A DNA stretch of 64,000 bases, taken from NCBI GenBank assembly GCA_024760905.1, contig CM045729.1, positions 77,436,050 to 77,500,049 on the forward strand. Reading direction: 5' to 3'. The notes beneath the pieces are model-generated. The model worked only from the letters and a program-made list of their open reading frames with translations, did not search any database and was not told the DNA's origin. Within the stretch, counting starts at the first letter, position 1; each line of letters starts with the position of its first letter. Shown here in pieces: positions 11,578-21,996 of the stretch. This DNA comes from Plotosus lineatus. Lineage: Eukaryota; Chordata; Actinopteri; Siluriformes; Plotosidae. The translations under genes were made by a program, and so were the position numbers.

Positions 11578-11840
11578 GCCCCGAGTGCAGCTAACTGGGT
11601 TATGAAAGGTCGGCCGTGTCTCTGACTGTCCATGGTGTGAGGTTCATGTAAAAGAACCATTGCTAACTTTCGTCAAGAGTAACTGCAGAGCTGTCCATCT
11701 GTTTCTGCCTCGTGATGGCCAAGCGAGCTATTCAGGGTGTACTCTGTCCTTACCTGGAGTCAGCTGGGATAGGCGCCAGCCTTCCCGCGACCATAATTAG
11801 GATTACACGGTTACAGAAAAGGAATGAATGAATGAATAAT
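11578..11840 (+). mobile_element. SINE-A, 5'-truncated, nested in SINE-B
   Basis: It begins in the body ('gagtgcagctaactggg'). It carries 'gtgaggttcatgtaaaagaa', the 3' module 'ggagtcagctgggatagg' and the L2-like tail 'ggttacagaaaaggaatgaa'. The head is missing. Confidence 0.8.
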
Positions 11841-11968
11841 TATCCTAATGAGTACTTTTCAGGACTGTGGGGTGAAAACAAAGAATCCCACACATGAATG
11901 GAGACAATATTGCAAATGTTACAAAAACACCCGAGCATGAGACTCAAACCCAGAATCCTCTAGCGGGA

Positions 11969-12322
11969 ATAATCTTCTTCTTTTTCTTTTGGCTTTGCCC
12001 TTTTACTCCGGGGTTGCCACAGTGAATCATTGCACGTTTGATTTGTAATAGGTTTTTAAATCGGATGCCATTCCCACACAACCCTTTAGCAAGGGACAGA
12101 AACACATTGACGGCTATGCAGTTACTCTTTACGAAAGTCAGCAATGGTTCTTTTTCATGAAGCTCTCACTATAGACAGTGAGAGACATGGCCGGTCTTTG
12201 ATAACCCAGTTAGCGGCATGGGGGGGGGGGGTGTGACAACCTTGTGGAGAGTGGGACTCGAACCCCCAACCGTAGGATCAGTGATCCAGCACTTTTTTAC
12301 CAGGCCACCACTGCCCCCTTTC
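11969..12322 (-). mobile_element. SINE-A head and body with an RTE-a type tail
   Basis: On the minus strand this is the SINE-A head (box-B complement 'gggactcgaaccccc' near 12251) and body, but not the L2-like tail. Instead, past 'agggacagaaacacattg' come a segment like the RTE-a 5' UTR (near 12048-12088) and one like the last 50 nt of RTE-a ('ggggttgccacagtgaatca', 'cttcttctttttcttttgg'). The same architecture occurs at 33286-33440 and 34762-35001. Confidence 0.75.
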
Positions 12323-12482
12323 TTGCTGGAACCTAGCCATGCTAATCATTCTGCCACCAGGTCACCCGTGATAAACAGTCAATGAGCATGTTATTACTAT
12401 TTTTAATTTATTCAATAATACTTGCAGTACTATTCACTATGACGCTATCTTTAATATATAACACGATATGATATATAATGAA

Positions 12483-12555
12483 GGGACTGTAGCTCCATGG
12501 TAGAGCATATGCTTTACATGTAGAAGGTACGAGGTTTAAGCCCTAGCATCTGCAT
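12483..12555 (+). tRNA. tRNA-Ala-like pseudogene, anticodon read as TAC
   Basis: A 73-nt cloverleaf-like sequence. The D stem is GCTC/GAGC, the anticodon loop TTTACAT sits between weakly pairing TATGC and GTAGA, and the T arm is CGAGG-TTTAAGC-CCTAG. The D arm and the 'gctttNcatgt' anticodon region match vertebrate tRNA-Ala(TGC), with G changed to A in the anticodon, giving TAC (valine by sequence). The acceptor stem pairs poorly, so I read it as a pseudogene or a SINE-head relic rather than a working gene. Confidence 0.5.
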
Positions 12556-12569
12556 TGAAGACCTGTGAA

Positions 12570-12800
12570 GCAGCGGCCGACATAGTCAAATGGTTAAAGA
12601 TTTGGCTTTGGGAATAAAAGTTGCTGGTGCGATTCCGGAACCAGCAGGAAATATGTGTGGTGGTGGTGTAGTGAGCTCCACCTTCTCTGCTTCCACCTTC
12701 ATGGCTGATACCCCCCATTTCATTGAAGCACGGCAGATTTTCAGAAGCAAAAATATTGTCATCCCCAAATGTTCCCCAATTAGTCCCTCATCTTCGGTGT
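12570..12800 (+). mobile_element. SINE-C copy, sense
   Basis: The head resembles a tRNA: box A-like 'tagtcaaatggttaaag' and box B-like 'ggtgcgattcc'. The body matches the antisense copies at 5085 and 6243 ('gtgagctccaccttctct'). Confidence 0.55.
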
Positions 12801-13130
12801 GATTCCGTGTGATTCCGTATCATTCTCTAAGTCTTCCTTCACTTCTGTATGCTTCCAGCAGGCCAAAATATTCCATGAGTGTTTGGTGGGGTCACTTTGG
12901 CGTACTTTGCCATACCGGTTCCGCACATGCTGTGAAGGTTCCGAGAGTGTAAGAATTTCCAGTTTTCCGCAGGATTGTCACCCATTTTCCGTGTAAAAAT
13001 GCCAAAGCTCTTCTGTAGACTGCATTCCGCGCCTTTCCACTACACGATCCTTGCATGCCGTAGTCCAGTAAAATGGGGTTATGAAGTACCCTCTCCGTGA
13101 GCCCTGATGTGTGGCAATCCACTGCCCCAG

Positions 13131-13131
<1 letters not shown>
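12801..13131. other. Unclassified stretch with a short open frame
   Basis: Mixed composition with CpGs. A minus-strand frame at 12892-13122 (76 codons, with NPILLDYGM and FLHGKWVTILRKTG) looks protein-like, but I recognise no family and no splice structure is evident. It is more likely an old repeat than a host exon. Confidence 0.25.

Positions 13132-13177
<46 letters not shown>
13132..13177. repeat. (GT)n microsatellite
   Basis: About 23 GT units. Confidence 0.95.
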
Positions 13178-13178
<1 letters not shown>

Positions 13179-13302
13179 CAAGCTGTTCAAGGTGTAGTCA
13201 GTGTTTGCTGTGTTCGCTGTTTATGCCTGTGTGCTTTGGATGGGTTAAATGCAGAGGTAATAAGTTTCCCTTTAAATTTCCCTAAAACATTAAAAAAAAT
13301 AT

Positions 13303-14362
13303 CTTCTTCTTTTCTTCTTTTCCTTTCGGCTGTTCCCTTCAGGGGTCGTCACAGCGAATCATCTGCCTGCATCTCATCCAATCCTCAGCGTCCTCTTCTC
13401 TTAGACCAACTGCCTTCATGTCCTCCTTCACCACATCCATGAATCGTCTCTTTGGTCTTCCTCTAGGCCTTCTGCCTGGTAGTTCCAACTTCAGCATCCT
13501 ACTACCAATATACTCACTATCCCTCCTCTGTACATGTCCAAACCATCTCAATCTAGCCTCTGTGACTTTGTCTCCAAAACCTCTAACATGCGCTGTCCCT
13601 CTGATGTACTCATTCCTGATCCTATCCATCCTCGTTACTCCCAAAGAGAACCTCAACATTTTCATCTCTGCTACCTCCAGCTCTGCCTCCTGTCTTTTCC
13701 CCAGGGCCACTGTTTCTAAACCATACAACATCACTGGCCTCAACACCGTCTTGTACACTTTTCCTTTCATTCTTGCCGATACCTTCCTATCACACATCAC
13801 ACCGGACACTTTTCTCCAAACATTCCAACCTGCCTGCACGCGCTTCTTCACTTCTTTTCCACACTCTCCATTGCTCTGGCTTGTTGAGCCTAAGTACTTA
13901 AAATTCTCCACCTTCCTTATCGCTGATCCCTGTAACCTCACCGTTCCTGTTGGGTCCTTGTCGTTCATACACATGTATTCTGTCTGACTGAGGCTAAACT
14001 TCATTCTCCTCCTTTCCAGGGCATACCTCCACCTCTCTAGATTTTCCTGCACTTGTTCTCTGCTCTCACTACAGATCACAATGTCATCAGCAAACATCAT
14101 AGTTCATGGGGAATCTTGTCTAACCTTGTCTGTCAGCCTGTTCATCACCACAGTAAACAAGAAGGGGCTCAGAGCTGACCCTTGATGCAGTCCCACCTCC
14201 ACCTTGAACTCTTCTGTCACACCGACAGCACACCTCACCACTGTTTTACATCTCTCATACATGTCCTGCACCACTCTAACAAACTTCTCTGCCATTCCAG
14301 ACTTCCTCATGCAATACCACAGTTCCTCTCTCGGCACCCTGTCATATGCTTTCTCCAGATCC
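13303..14362 (-). mobile_element. RTE-a LINE, 5'-truncated
   Basis: Minus-strand RTE-a from the RT active-site region to the AAGAAG tail (complement at 13303-13320). The sense start lies at the codons for DLEKAYDRVP. The 5' break coincides with a 26-bp AT palindrome (14359-14384), beyond which a Tc1 fragment begins. No target duplication is visible, so the left arm was probably lost after insertion. Confidence 0.9.
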
Positions 14363-14364
14363 AA
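13339..14364 (-). pseudogene. RTE-a reverse transcriptase C-terminal half
   Basis: Two frames with one stop between them: 14104-14364 (DLEKAYDRVPREELWY, LHQGSALSPFLF) and 13339-14100 (TMMFADDIVICSES onwards). Compared with the copy at 28277, the stop replaces the tryptophan just before TMMFADD. The FADD catalytic box is intact at the start of the second part. Beyond it come the family's conserved FKYLGSTSQSNGECG, MLYGLETVALG and GRRPRGRPKRRFMDV segments. The last codons (QMIRCDDP) run directly into the 3' tail. In an intact element this domain copies the LINE RNA at a nicked target. Here it lacks the endonuclease and the upstream RT motifs. Confidence 0.85.
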
Positions 14365-14384
14365 TATATATATATATATTGGAT
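14359..14384. repeat. 26-bp perfect AT palindrome
   Basis: The sequence is ATCCAATA, a TA run, then the exact complement. It marks the junction between the truncated RTE-a copy and the Tc1 fragment. Confidence 0.85.
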
Positions 14385-14387
14385 GAA

Positions 14388-14622
14388 ATATTTCAGGTCT
14401 TTTATTGTTTTAATACTGATGATTTTGGGATACACCTCATGAAAACCCAAAATTCCTATCTCAAAAAATTAGCATATTTCATCCGACCAAAAAAAAAGTG
14501 TTTTAATACAAAAAAGTCAACCTTCAAATAATGATGTTCAGTTATGCACTCAATACTTGGTCGGGAATCCTTTTGCAGAAATGACTGCTTCAGTGCGGCG
14601 TGGCATGGCAGTCATGACGCAT
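14388..14622 (-). mobile_element. Tc1-like transposon fragment
   Basis: It matches the longer Tc1 copy at 22110-22340 almost base for base: 'tcttttattgttttaatac', 'aaaaaattagcatatttcat', 'gcactcaatacttggtcgg'. It covers the inner terminal region and the last codons of the transposase (minus strand). The outer end and the rest of the gene are absent. Confidence 0.85.
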
Positions 14623-14956
14623 ACACCTACATGCTCGTATCATTAAGTATGTTCAGGTCCGAACGCGAACACATTCCCCTTACTCCTAAAAGTTTGTGTG
14701 CCTTTAAACTGCTCCTTTGTCTCAAAGCAGGAACAAGAACAAAGAGCCTCATGTGTGAGATTGCTGTCGGTTTAATTTAGGTGAGAGATTAAGTGCTAAA
14801 GTCAATTTGCAGCTTCGTAGAGAGGTGTGACAGTCGTGTTGAAATAGCTCGGCTTCACCAGCAATCTCTTTCTGTCTCCAAAAAGGTGCTAAAGATATTC
14901 CAAAAGGTGTCTTAATATCTAATCACGTTTTACTTATTTTCCCTGTCATCTCCTGA

Positions 14957-14992
<36 letters not shown>

Positions 14993-15327
14993 ACAATGGT
15001 GAGTGTGAAGGGTGTAAAGTCTCAAAGGACGTTGTGGAAGGTGAGCGATGTCACTGGTCTAGATAGTGGGGTGTCTGGGAATTTACATGATTGTTCTTTT
15101 ATGGCACCGAGGCGAGGCCAAGGGACCTATTATGGTTATTGCATATTGATTACAATAGTCGTTGCCAGATTTAATGTTTCGTCCCCAAGCAGATCGATAG
15201 AACATTAGGATTCGGTCCCATGATTCCATGAAAATACTGTTATCATAGACACAAAATATATAACACTAATGCATGGTCAGTGGCCTACAGTGCATTCGGG
15301 CATCCCTGCTCTAGTACACAAAGAGAA

Positions 15328-15332
<5 letters not shown>
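14623..15332. other. Non-coding stretch with poly-A
   Basis: No gene recognised. A homopolymeric A run of about 33 bases lies at 14958-14990. Confidence 0.55.
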
Positions 15333-15358
<26 letters not shown>

Positions 15359-15365
15359 TGGAGCC

Positions 15366-15431
<66 letters not shown>
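15333..15431. repeat. (GA)n microsatellite
   Basis: GA repeat with a short interruption at 15359-15366. Confidence 0.95.
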
Positions 15432-15435
<4 letters not shown>

Positions 15436-15477
15436 ACCTTGTGCTTGCAAGCACTTTGACCATTTCATTTTTCATTT

Positions 15478-15806
15478 CATTTTCTGAACCTCTTCATCTT
15501 TTATTCGGGTCACAAAGAGACTGGTGCCAATTTCAGCCAACTCAACGAAAAGGCAGGGTACACCCTGAACAGCTTGACAGACCTTTGCAGAGCCAACACA
15601 TTCACAATCACACATAGGTGTGACTTGGAGTCTTTTGAGTGTAGGAGACTAGAGGACCCAGAGGAAACTCTTGCAAGCATGGGGAGAACACCACAAATCC
15701 CACACAGAAATGTTCTTGCTGAGCCTGAGACTCAAATCCCAGGACTTCGTTGCTCTGAAGCACATGTGCTAAACACTACACCACTGGGCCGCTTGTGCTC
15801 AAGCCA
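15478..15806 (-). mobile_element. SINE-B copy
   Basis: Minus strand: 3' module ('gggtacaccctgaacagctt'), body ('gcatggggagaacacc'), box-B complement 'gactcaaatccc' and head complement 'ctaaacactacaccactggg'. Near full length. Confidence 0.7.
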
Positions 15807-16180
15807 TCTTTGATTGAATTTCCTGCTTTATCATAAACCACAGACATAGATGTGAAACTAACGTGCACTTCCTGGTTTTCACACAAACACACAGTCATGC
15901 AAGTTTGCAGTCTAGCACACATTCTCAAAATTAACCTTATTCCTTCATGCCAGAGTTCGAATTACAGGCTGTGTAACCAAAATTAATTAGATAATGTACT
16001 ATATGTTAGAAACTGTAGTGTAAATACGACAGTGATAGCCAGGGGTACAAACCTGATATTGATTTAATCAGCTTTGGGATATGAGACATAGAGAGCGATA
16101 TATATATATATATTTATATATTTATATATATATATATATATAAAATATAAAGTTTATTTGGGATATGAGCTCGGGTTAGG
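15807..16180. other. Non-coding stretch with (TA)n
   Basis: No gene. An imperfect (TA)n tract lies at 16099-16142. The last 8 bases, 'gggttagg' (16173-16180), recur just after the Rex3 tail. Confidence 0.6.
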
Positions 16181-16591
16181 CCCCTCCCTGAATCGCCACC
16201 TTATCGTGGTGGAGGGGTTTGCGTGACCTAATGATCCTAGGAGCTATGTTGTCGAGGGCATAATGCCCCTGGTAGGGTCACCCAAGGCAAACGTCCGGGG
16301 TGAAGGTCCAGACAAAGTGCGATTCAGAAGACCCCTATGCCATCTCAGAGGAAGCAATGGAAGCAGTCTCCCTTGCCCAGACGAGGGTCACCGGGGTTCC
16401 CTCCTGGAGCCAGGCCCGGGGGAGGGGCTCGAAGATGAGCACCTGGTTGTCGGGCTTCTGCCCATGGAGCCTGGCCGGGCCTAGCCCGAAAAGGAGACAT
16501 GGGTCCGCCTTCCCATGGACCCACCACCCATGGGAGGAGTTTTAGGGGTCGGGTGCAATGTGAGTCGGGTGGCAGCCAAAGGCATAGGTTC

Positions 16592-17480
16592 TGTCGGACC
16601 AATCCTTGGCTACTGACTCTGACCCTCGGGACATGGAATGTCACCTCTCTGGTGGGAAAGGAGCCTGATTTAGTGTGTGAGGTGGAGAGATACCGACTAG
16701 ATATAGTCGGGCTCACCTCAACGCATAGCTTGGGCTCTGGAACCATCCATCTCGAGAGAGGCTGGACCTTATTCTATTCTGGAGTTGCTCATGGGGAGAG
16801 GCGGTGAGCTGGTGTGGGTATTCTTGTTGCCCCCCGATTCGGTGCCCAAATGTTGGGGTTCTCCCCGGTTGACGAAAGGTTAGCTTCCCTATGTCTTCAG
16901 GCGGGGGGACGGGTCCTGACTGTTATTTGTGCTTATGCACCAAATGACAGTTCAGAGTACCCACCCTTTTTGGAGTCTTTGGTGGGGGGGGGACGCTCCC
17001 TCGGGAGACTCATTTGTTGTCTTGGGAGACTTCAACGCCCATGTGGGCAACAATAGTGTGATCTGGAAGGGTGTGATTGGTAGGTATAGCCTCTCCAGTC
17101 TAAACCCGAATGGTGATTCGTTATTGGACTTCTGTGCTCGTCACAGTTTGTCTATCACGAACACCATGTTCGAACATAAGTGTGCCCATAAGTCCACTTG
17201 GCACCAGGACACCCTAGGTCGCAATTCGATGATTGACTCTGTAGTCGTGTCATCAAACTTGCGACCATATGTTCTGGACACTCGGGTGAAGACAGGAGCT
17301 GAGCTGTCTACCTATCACTACCTGGTGATGAGTTGGCTTCGGTGGTGGGGGAGGTTGCCTTCCAGACCTGGTAGGCCCAAGCATGTAATCAGGGTCTGCT
17401 GGGAAAATTTGGCGGAGCCCCTGTCCGAGAGGCCTTTAACTCCCACCTCCGGCAGAGCTCCAACCACGTCTCGGAGGAGG
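16592..17480 (+). pseudogene. Rex3 endonuclease domain, frameshifted
   Basis: The APE-type endonuclease nicks target DNA to prime reverse transcription. Landmarks lie in three frames: GTWNVTSLVGKE (about 16628), GLTSTHSLGSGT, then VDERLASLCLQAGGR and [17 protein letters not shown] (16814-17056 frame). [30 protein letters not shown] sequence and [11 protein letters not shown] follow (16929-17633 frame). The expected D-H pair near the end (TDH in the copy at 37890) reads TYH here, so a catalytic aspartate is gone. A further shift lies after LSERPLTP. Confidence 0.8.
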
Positions 17481-17774
17481 CGGGGGACATGGAATCCGAA
17501 TGGGCTATGTTTTGTGCCTCCATTGCTGAGGCGGCAGCCCATAGCTGTGGCCGTAAGGTCGTTGGTGCTTGTCGTGGCGGTAATTCCCGAACCCGGTGGT
17601 GGACACCTGTGGTTAAGGGGGCCGTCCAGTTGAAGAAGGAGGCCTATTGGGTTTTATTAGCCTGTGGGTCTCCCGAGGCAGCAAACAGGTACCGGCAGGT
17701 GAAACGTGCTGCAGCTGAGACTGTCGCAGATGCAAAATCTTGGGCGTGGGTGGAGTTCGGTGAGGGCCTAGAGA

Positions 17775-18866
17775 GTGATTATCGGTTGGCCTCAAAAAGG
17801 TTCTGGACCACCATCCGACACCTTCGGAGGGGGAAGCAGTTCTTCACAAACACTGTTTACAGTGGAGGTTGGAGGCTGCTTTACCTCGACTGGGGATGTC
17901 ATCGAGAGGTGGAGGAAATACTTTGAGGACCTCGTCAATCCCACCAACACACCCTCCATGGAAGAGAAAGACCCTGGGGGTTCGGGTGGGACTCTGCCCA
18001 TCACTGGAGTGGAGGTCACTAAGGTTGTCAAAAAGCTCCTCAGTGGTCGAGCTCAGGGGTTGGACGAGATCTGCCCGGAATATCTCAGGGCTCTGGATGC
18101 TGTAGGACTGTCTTGGTTGACACGTCTCTGTAACATCCTGTGGTCATCGGGGGCTGTACCTCTGGATTGGCAAACTGAGGTGGTGGTCCCGATTTTTAAG
18201 AGCAGGGTGTATTCCAATTATCGGGGAATTACTCTTCTCAGCGTACCTGGGAAAGTCTATGCAGGGGTACTAGAGAGGAGGATCCGAAAGATAGTCGAAC
18301 CTCAGATTCAGGAGGAACAATGTGGTTTTCGTCCTGGCCGTAGCACTCTTGACCAACTCTATACGCTCCACGGGATTCTGGAGGGGGCATGGGAGTTTGC
18401 CCAATCTGTCCACATGTGCTTTGTGGATTTGGAGAAGGTTTTCGACCGTGTCCCTCAAACGATCTTGTGGGGAATGCTCCGAGAGTATGGCGTTCCGGAC
18501 CCGTTGCTAAGAGCTATTCAGTCGCTGTATCACCGGAGCCAGAGTTTGGTCCGTATTGGCAACAACAGGTCGAATTCGTTTCCGGTTGGAATTGGAGTGT
18601 GCCAAGGCTGTCCTTTGTCACCGATTGTGTTCATAATTTTTATGGACAGAATTTCTAGTTGCAGTCGAGGCGATGAGGGGTTCTGGTTTGGTGGCTATTG
18701 GATTTCGTCTCTGCTTTTTGCGGATGATGTTGTCCTTTTGGCTTCATCAAGTAGGGACCTCCAGCTCTCATTGCAGCGATTCGCAGCCGAGTGCGAAGCA
18801 GCCGGGATGAGGATCAGTACCTCCAAGTCTGAGGCCATGGTTCTCAGTCGGACAAGGGCGGAATGA
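17775..18866 (+). pseudogene. Rex3 reverse transcriptase core
   Basis: A 363-codon open frame with the RT motifs in order: VVVPIFKS with SNYRGITLLSVPGKVYA (about residues 140-165), EEQCGFRPGRSTLDQLYTLH (about 185), MCFVDLEKVFDRVPQ (about 222), GVCQGCPLSPIVFIIF (about 275) and SSLLFADDVVLLAS at 18705-18746. FADD, the catalytic box, is at 18717-18728. The first 25 codons look out of frame, and true homology begins at about TVEVGG/TSTGDVIERW. The frame ends at 18866 by a frameshift. It then continues as FKYLGVLFTSEGK (18880-19122) and the 19085-19480 frame. Core motifs are intact although the gene is broken. Confidence 0.88.
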
Positions 18867-18879
18867 GGTCCTGCCCCAA

Positions 18880-19480
18880 GTGGAGGAGTTTAAGTATCTT
18901 GGGGTCTTGTTCACAAGTGAGGGAAAGATGGAGCGACAGATCGACAGACAGATCGCTGCAGCCTCTGCTGTTAATCGGTGCCTGTACCGGTCCATCGTAA
19001 AAGGAGCTGAGCCACAAGGCGAAGCTCTCAATTTACCAGTCGATCTACGTTCCAACCCTCACCTATGGTCACGAGCTTTGGGTAATGATCGAAAGAACAA
19101 GATCACGAATACAAGCGGCTGAAATGAGCTTTCTTCGCCGGGTGGCGGGGTTCTCCTTTAGAGATAAGGTGAGAAGCTCCACCATCCGTGGAGAGCTCGG
19201 AGTAGATCCGCTGCTCCTCCGCATTGAGAGGGGCCAATTGAGGTGGCTCGGTCATCTGGTCAGAATGCCCCCGGACACCTCTCTGGTGTGGTGTTTCGGA
19301 CATGTCCAACCGGGACGAGACCCCGGGGTTGACCTAGAACACGCTGGAGGGACTATGTCTCTCGGCTTGTCTGGGACCGCCTCGGTGTTCTGCCGGGACA
19401 ATTGGAGGAAGTGGCTGGGGAGAGGGACATCTGGACCTCTTTGCCTAGGTTGCTGCACCCGCGACCCGACCCTGGACTAA
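18880..19480 (+). pseudogene. Rex3 C-terminal region in two frames
   Basis: Two overlapping frames continue the Rex3 protein: 18880-19122 (MEEFKYLGVLFTSEGKMER, AASAVNRCLYRS) and 19085-19480 (RTRSRIQAAEMSFLRRVAGF, QLRWLGHLVRMP). A last shift moves the end (consensus RRLGVLPGQLEEVAGERDIW) out of frame. No known catalytic residues lie here. The region is conserved in RTE LINEs and may bind RNA. Confidence 0.8.
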
Positions 19481-19511
19481 GCGGAAGATGATGATGATGA
19501 TGATGATGACA

Positions 19512-19588
19512 AGGGTTAGGGGTTAGAGGTAGAGTTAGGGTTAGGGGTTAGTGTTAGAGTTAGGGTTAGGGGTTAGGGTTAGGGAGTA
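19512..19588 (+). repeat. Interstitial telomere-like array
   Basis: About 75 bp of degenerate TTAGGG/TTAGGGG/TTAGTG units directly after the Rex3 tail. Exact 'gttagggttagggg' occurs twice. A single TTAGG-like unit also lies left of the Rex3 (16173-16180). Confidence 0.8.
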
Positions 19589-19846
19589 TGTGTTACTTTG
19601 GTGGCATACCATGTTTTAACACTTTCCTTTGTGAGAGGTGAAAGAAAAAAAGTTGGGAGAAAAACATGTCTTCACAACTTGGGCAAAAAACATCTAGGTG
19701 AAATCCATATGGGCGAAAACCATGGAAATCATTTTGGGAACATGTGAGCCAGCCATGCTAACATGAGCAAGAACCTCATGATAATGTTTCCCTCAATTGT
19801 GCAATAAATTCCATAAAGAATTTGTTTTTTTTTTCATTTTTTTAAT

Positions 19847-19850
<4 letters not shown>

Positions 19851-19899
<49 letters not shown>
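19851..19899. repeat. (ATT)n microsatellite
   Basis: Sixteen trinucleotide units. Confidence 0.95.
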
Positions 19900-19900
<1 letters not shown>

Positions 19901-20872
19901 TGTGATTCTAATTTCTAATTTCTCAGTAACAGTATATTCAATAGTTGCATTCAACATTAATGACGAAATAACTTGCATCAAATTTTAATTGCAACAAGCT
20001 TTTTGTGTCCCTGAATGATAAAACGCTAACTGAACGGTTGATACAGTTGAACCTGCTAATGCAGGAGATTATATTAGACTTACAAATCAAGACAACAAAA
20101 TTACACTTTTACATTCAGGAAAGATTAACGCGTAAAAGTTAATCACATGAAAACTTTAAAGCTGGAAATGAAATAGATGACCAGATTAGCATGAAAAAAG
20201 TAAGGTGTAAATATTCAACCATTTAAAAAAATCACGTGAACATGCTTGCGCATAAATATGGATAATAAAATTATTTAAAATTAATTAACAATAGCAGAAA
20301 ATAAAGAATCATGTAAGGACAAAATAAGAAATCATTTCTTTGGAGATTCTCATTTATGGAAATAAGAATAAATGTATAAAAACGACATGTGGAAAATCCA
20401 GGATAACCGCTTTCTCACTGTCACACACCAGAGTCAGGTAGGCTGGAGCAATGCTTTCTCAAATGGCACGTGTGGGGCTTGTTTGCATGTCCATGGGGCT
20501 TGTTCAAGCCTCGAAGATCCAGGACTTTGTCCTGATGCTAACTCTCGAGTCAGATGAAGTTAATCAGGGCATAAGGCAGTGTTCGGGTGGAAGGCTGGTT
20601 TATCTTCTTTAGTCCATTAGACACTGATGTGAAGTGAAAAGTGTAAAAAAAAAAAAAAAAATCCTGCATGCATGAGTCATGTAAAAGCCAGCACTTTGCT
20701 GGAAGGGAAAATATGCATTCATGTAATTTTAATTGAATGATTTCTGAACTTAATTGCATCTTTTCATAATGGGCTCTTTCACCCCAGACCTCTACAATTC
20801 TGGTACAAACCAGAACTGAGCTGGAACACTGGATTTTTTGCTGCAGCACCGCACTCCACAGGTCACAACTTC

Positions 20873-20873
<1 letters not shown>

Positions 20874-20964
<91 letters not shown>
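20874..20964. repeat. (CA)n microsatellite
   Basis: About 45 uninterrupted CA units. Confidence 0.95.
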
Positions 20965-20965
<1 letters not shown>

Positions 20966-21612
20966 GTAAATTCACAGTTCACTTTTCTGACCGCTCCAAC
21001 AGATGCCTTTGTGTCAGTAAACATCTCAGCATGATGGTTTATGATTACACGGCCCCCATTCACTCATACACACTCATCCCCTCTGGAGTGCACACTAGGA
21101 GCATGCTAATCAATGTGTCAGGCTTGTTTTGGACACACACCAACAGTACTCAAATCACTACAAACCAGAAAAACCCTAACGCTGCCAATGTGATGTTATG
21201 ATGAGTACTCTTAGTTGAATATTATCAGCGTCAAAGCATATTCAAGCTAACATTTTGCCGTGCCATGTGGGGTTTGGATGTTTGGACGGATAGAAATTCT
21301 TAAAAAAAATTTAAAAAAATAAAAAAGGAAATACTTGTGTGTTGAGTAACAATTGTATCTTTGTTAGTTGTAGTTGTGTGTTTGTGGTTAGCCTGCGGCT
21401 AATGAACAACATGTATATGTAGGAGGATTTCAGTAGGGATCAGTGCATCGGCTCACTCAGAGGGTTCAACCTTCAAGACACGTCTTTTGTTATTTTATTT
21501 TCATTGATTTGTATAGCACAAATGTACTATGAGCAGACCATGCAAATGCACCTCTTGCTCACATGAGCCCATTGACACCATTTTCTTGGGGAGAACACAC
21601 TAGCATTTATTA

Positions 21613-21614
<2 letters not shown>

Positions 21615-21684
<70 letters not shown>
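21615..21684. repeat. (GT)n microsatellite
   Basis: About 35 GT units. Confidence 0.95.
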
Positions 21685-21686
<2 letters not shown>

Positions 21687-21801
21687 TTGCGTGAGAACAT
21701 TGGTTTTATATACTTTAATCCAATCTGGGAGAAAAATCTAAATCTCTATTGGGGAAAACCTCAGACCTGGAATGAATTAAGGGTGATCAAATTCCAAACA
21801 C

Positions 21802-21805
<4 letters not shown>

Positions 21806-21875
<70 letters not shown>
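21806..21875. repeat. (CT)n microsatellite
   Basis: About 35 CT units. Confidence 0.95.
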
Positions 21876-21880
<5 letters not shown>

Positions 21881-21996
21881 AACCACCAATGAAGATGAAT
21901 TATGATAGATCCCTCAGGTCTACATGCATCACATCCTTCCATTCTAATATTTAATCAGAACAAGTAAAAAAAAAAAAAAAAAAAAGATATATGTAT

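Larger units (their letters stand above)
11366..11968 (-). mobile_element. SINE-B copy split by a SINE-A
   Basis: Minus-strand SINE-B. Its 3' module is at 11366-11474, a (CA)n expansion at 11475-11543, and its body resumes at 11544-11577. SINE-A then interrupts it (11578-11840), and the other half continues to about 11968 ('caggactgtggggtgaaaac', box-B complement 'gactcaaaccc'). 'cctcatg' before the insert and 'cctaatg' after it look like a decayed target duplication. Confidence 0.65.
16181..19510 (+). mobile_element. Rex3 LINE, full length, inactive
   Basis: A complete 3.3-kb Rex3 (RTE clade) on the plus strand. It has a 5' leader starting 'cccctccctgaatcgccacc', an apurinic-type endonuclease, a reverse transcriptase, the C-terminal domain and a (GAT)n tail at 19484-19509. 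The same 5' start occurs in the copy at 37890, which supports it as the true start. The flanking 'gggttagg' at 16173-16180 and 19513-19520 may be an 8-bp target duplication. Several frameshifts and an altered endonuclease active site show the copy cannot move by itself. Confidence 0.92.
19589..21995. other. Non-coding stretch with microsatellites
   Basis: No gene recognised. It contains (ATT)n at 19851-19899, (CA)n at 20874-20964, (GT)n at 21615-21684, (CT)n at 21806-21875 and poly-A at 21966-21985. The region 20010-20370 is AT-rich and featureless. Confidence 0.55.

Noticed and set aside
19512..19588. True chromosome end
   Set aside because: The array is short, degenerate and followed by ordinary sequence on both sides.
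20372..20557. Possible host exon ('gagtcag' followed by 'gtagg' as donor)
   Set aside because: No acceptor, no recognised domain and no second exon can be supported.
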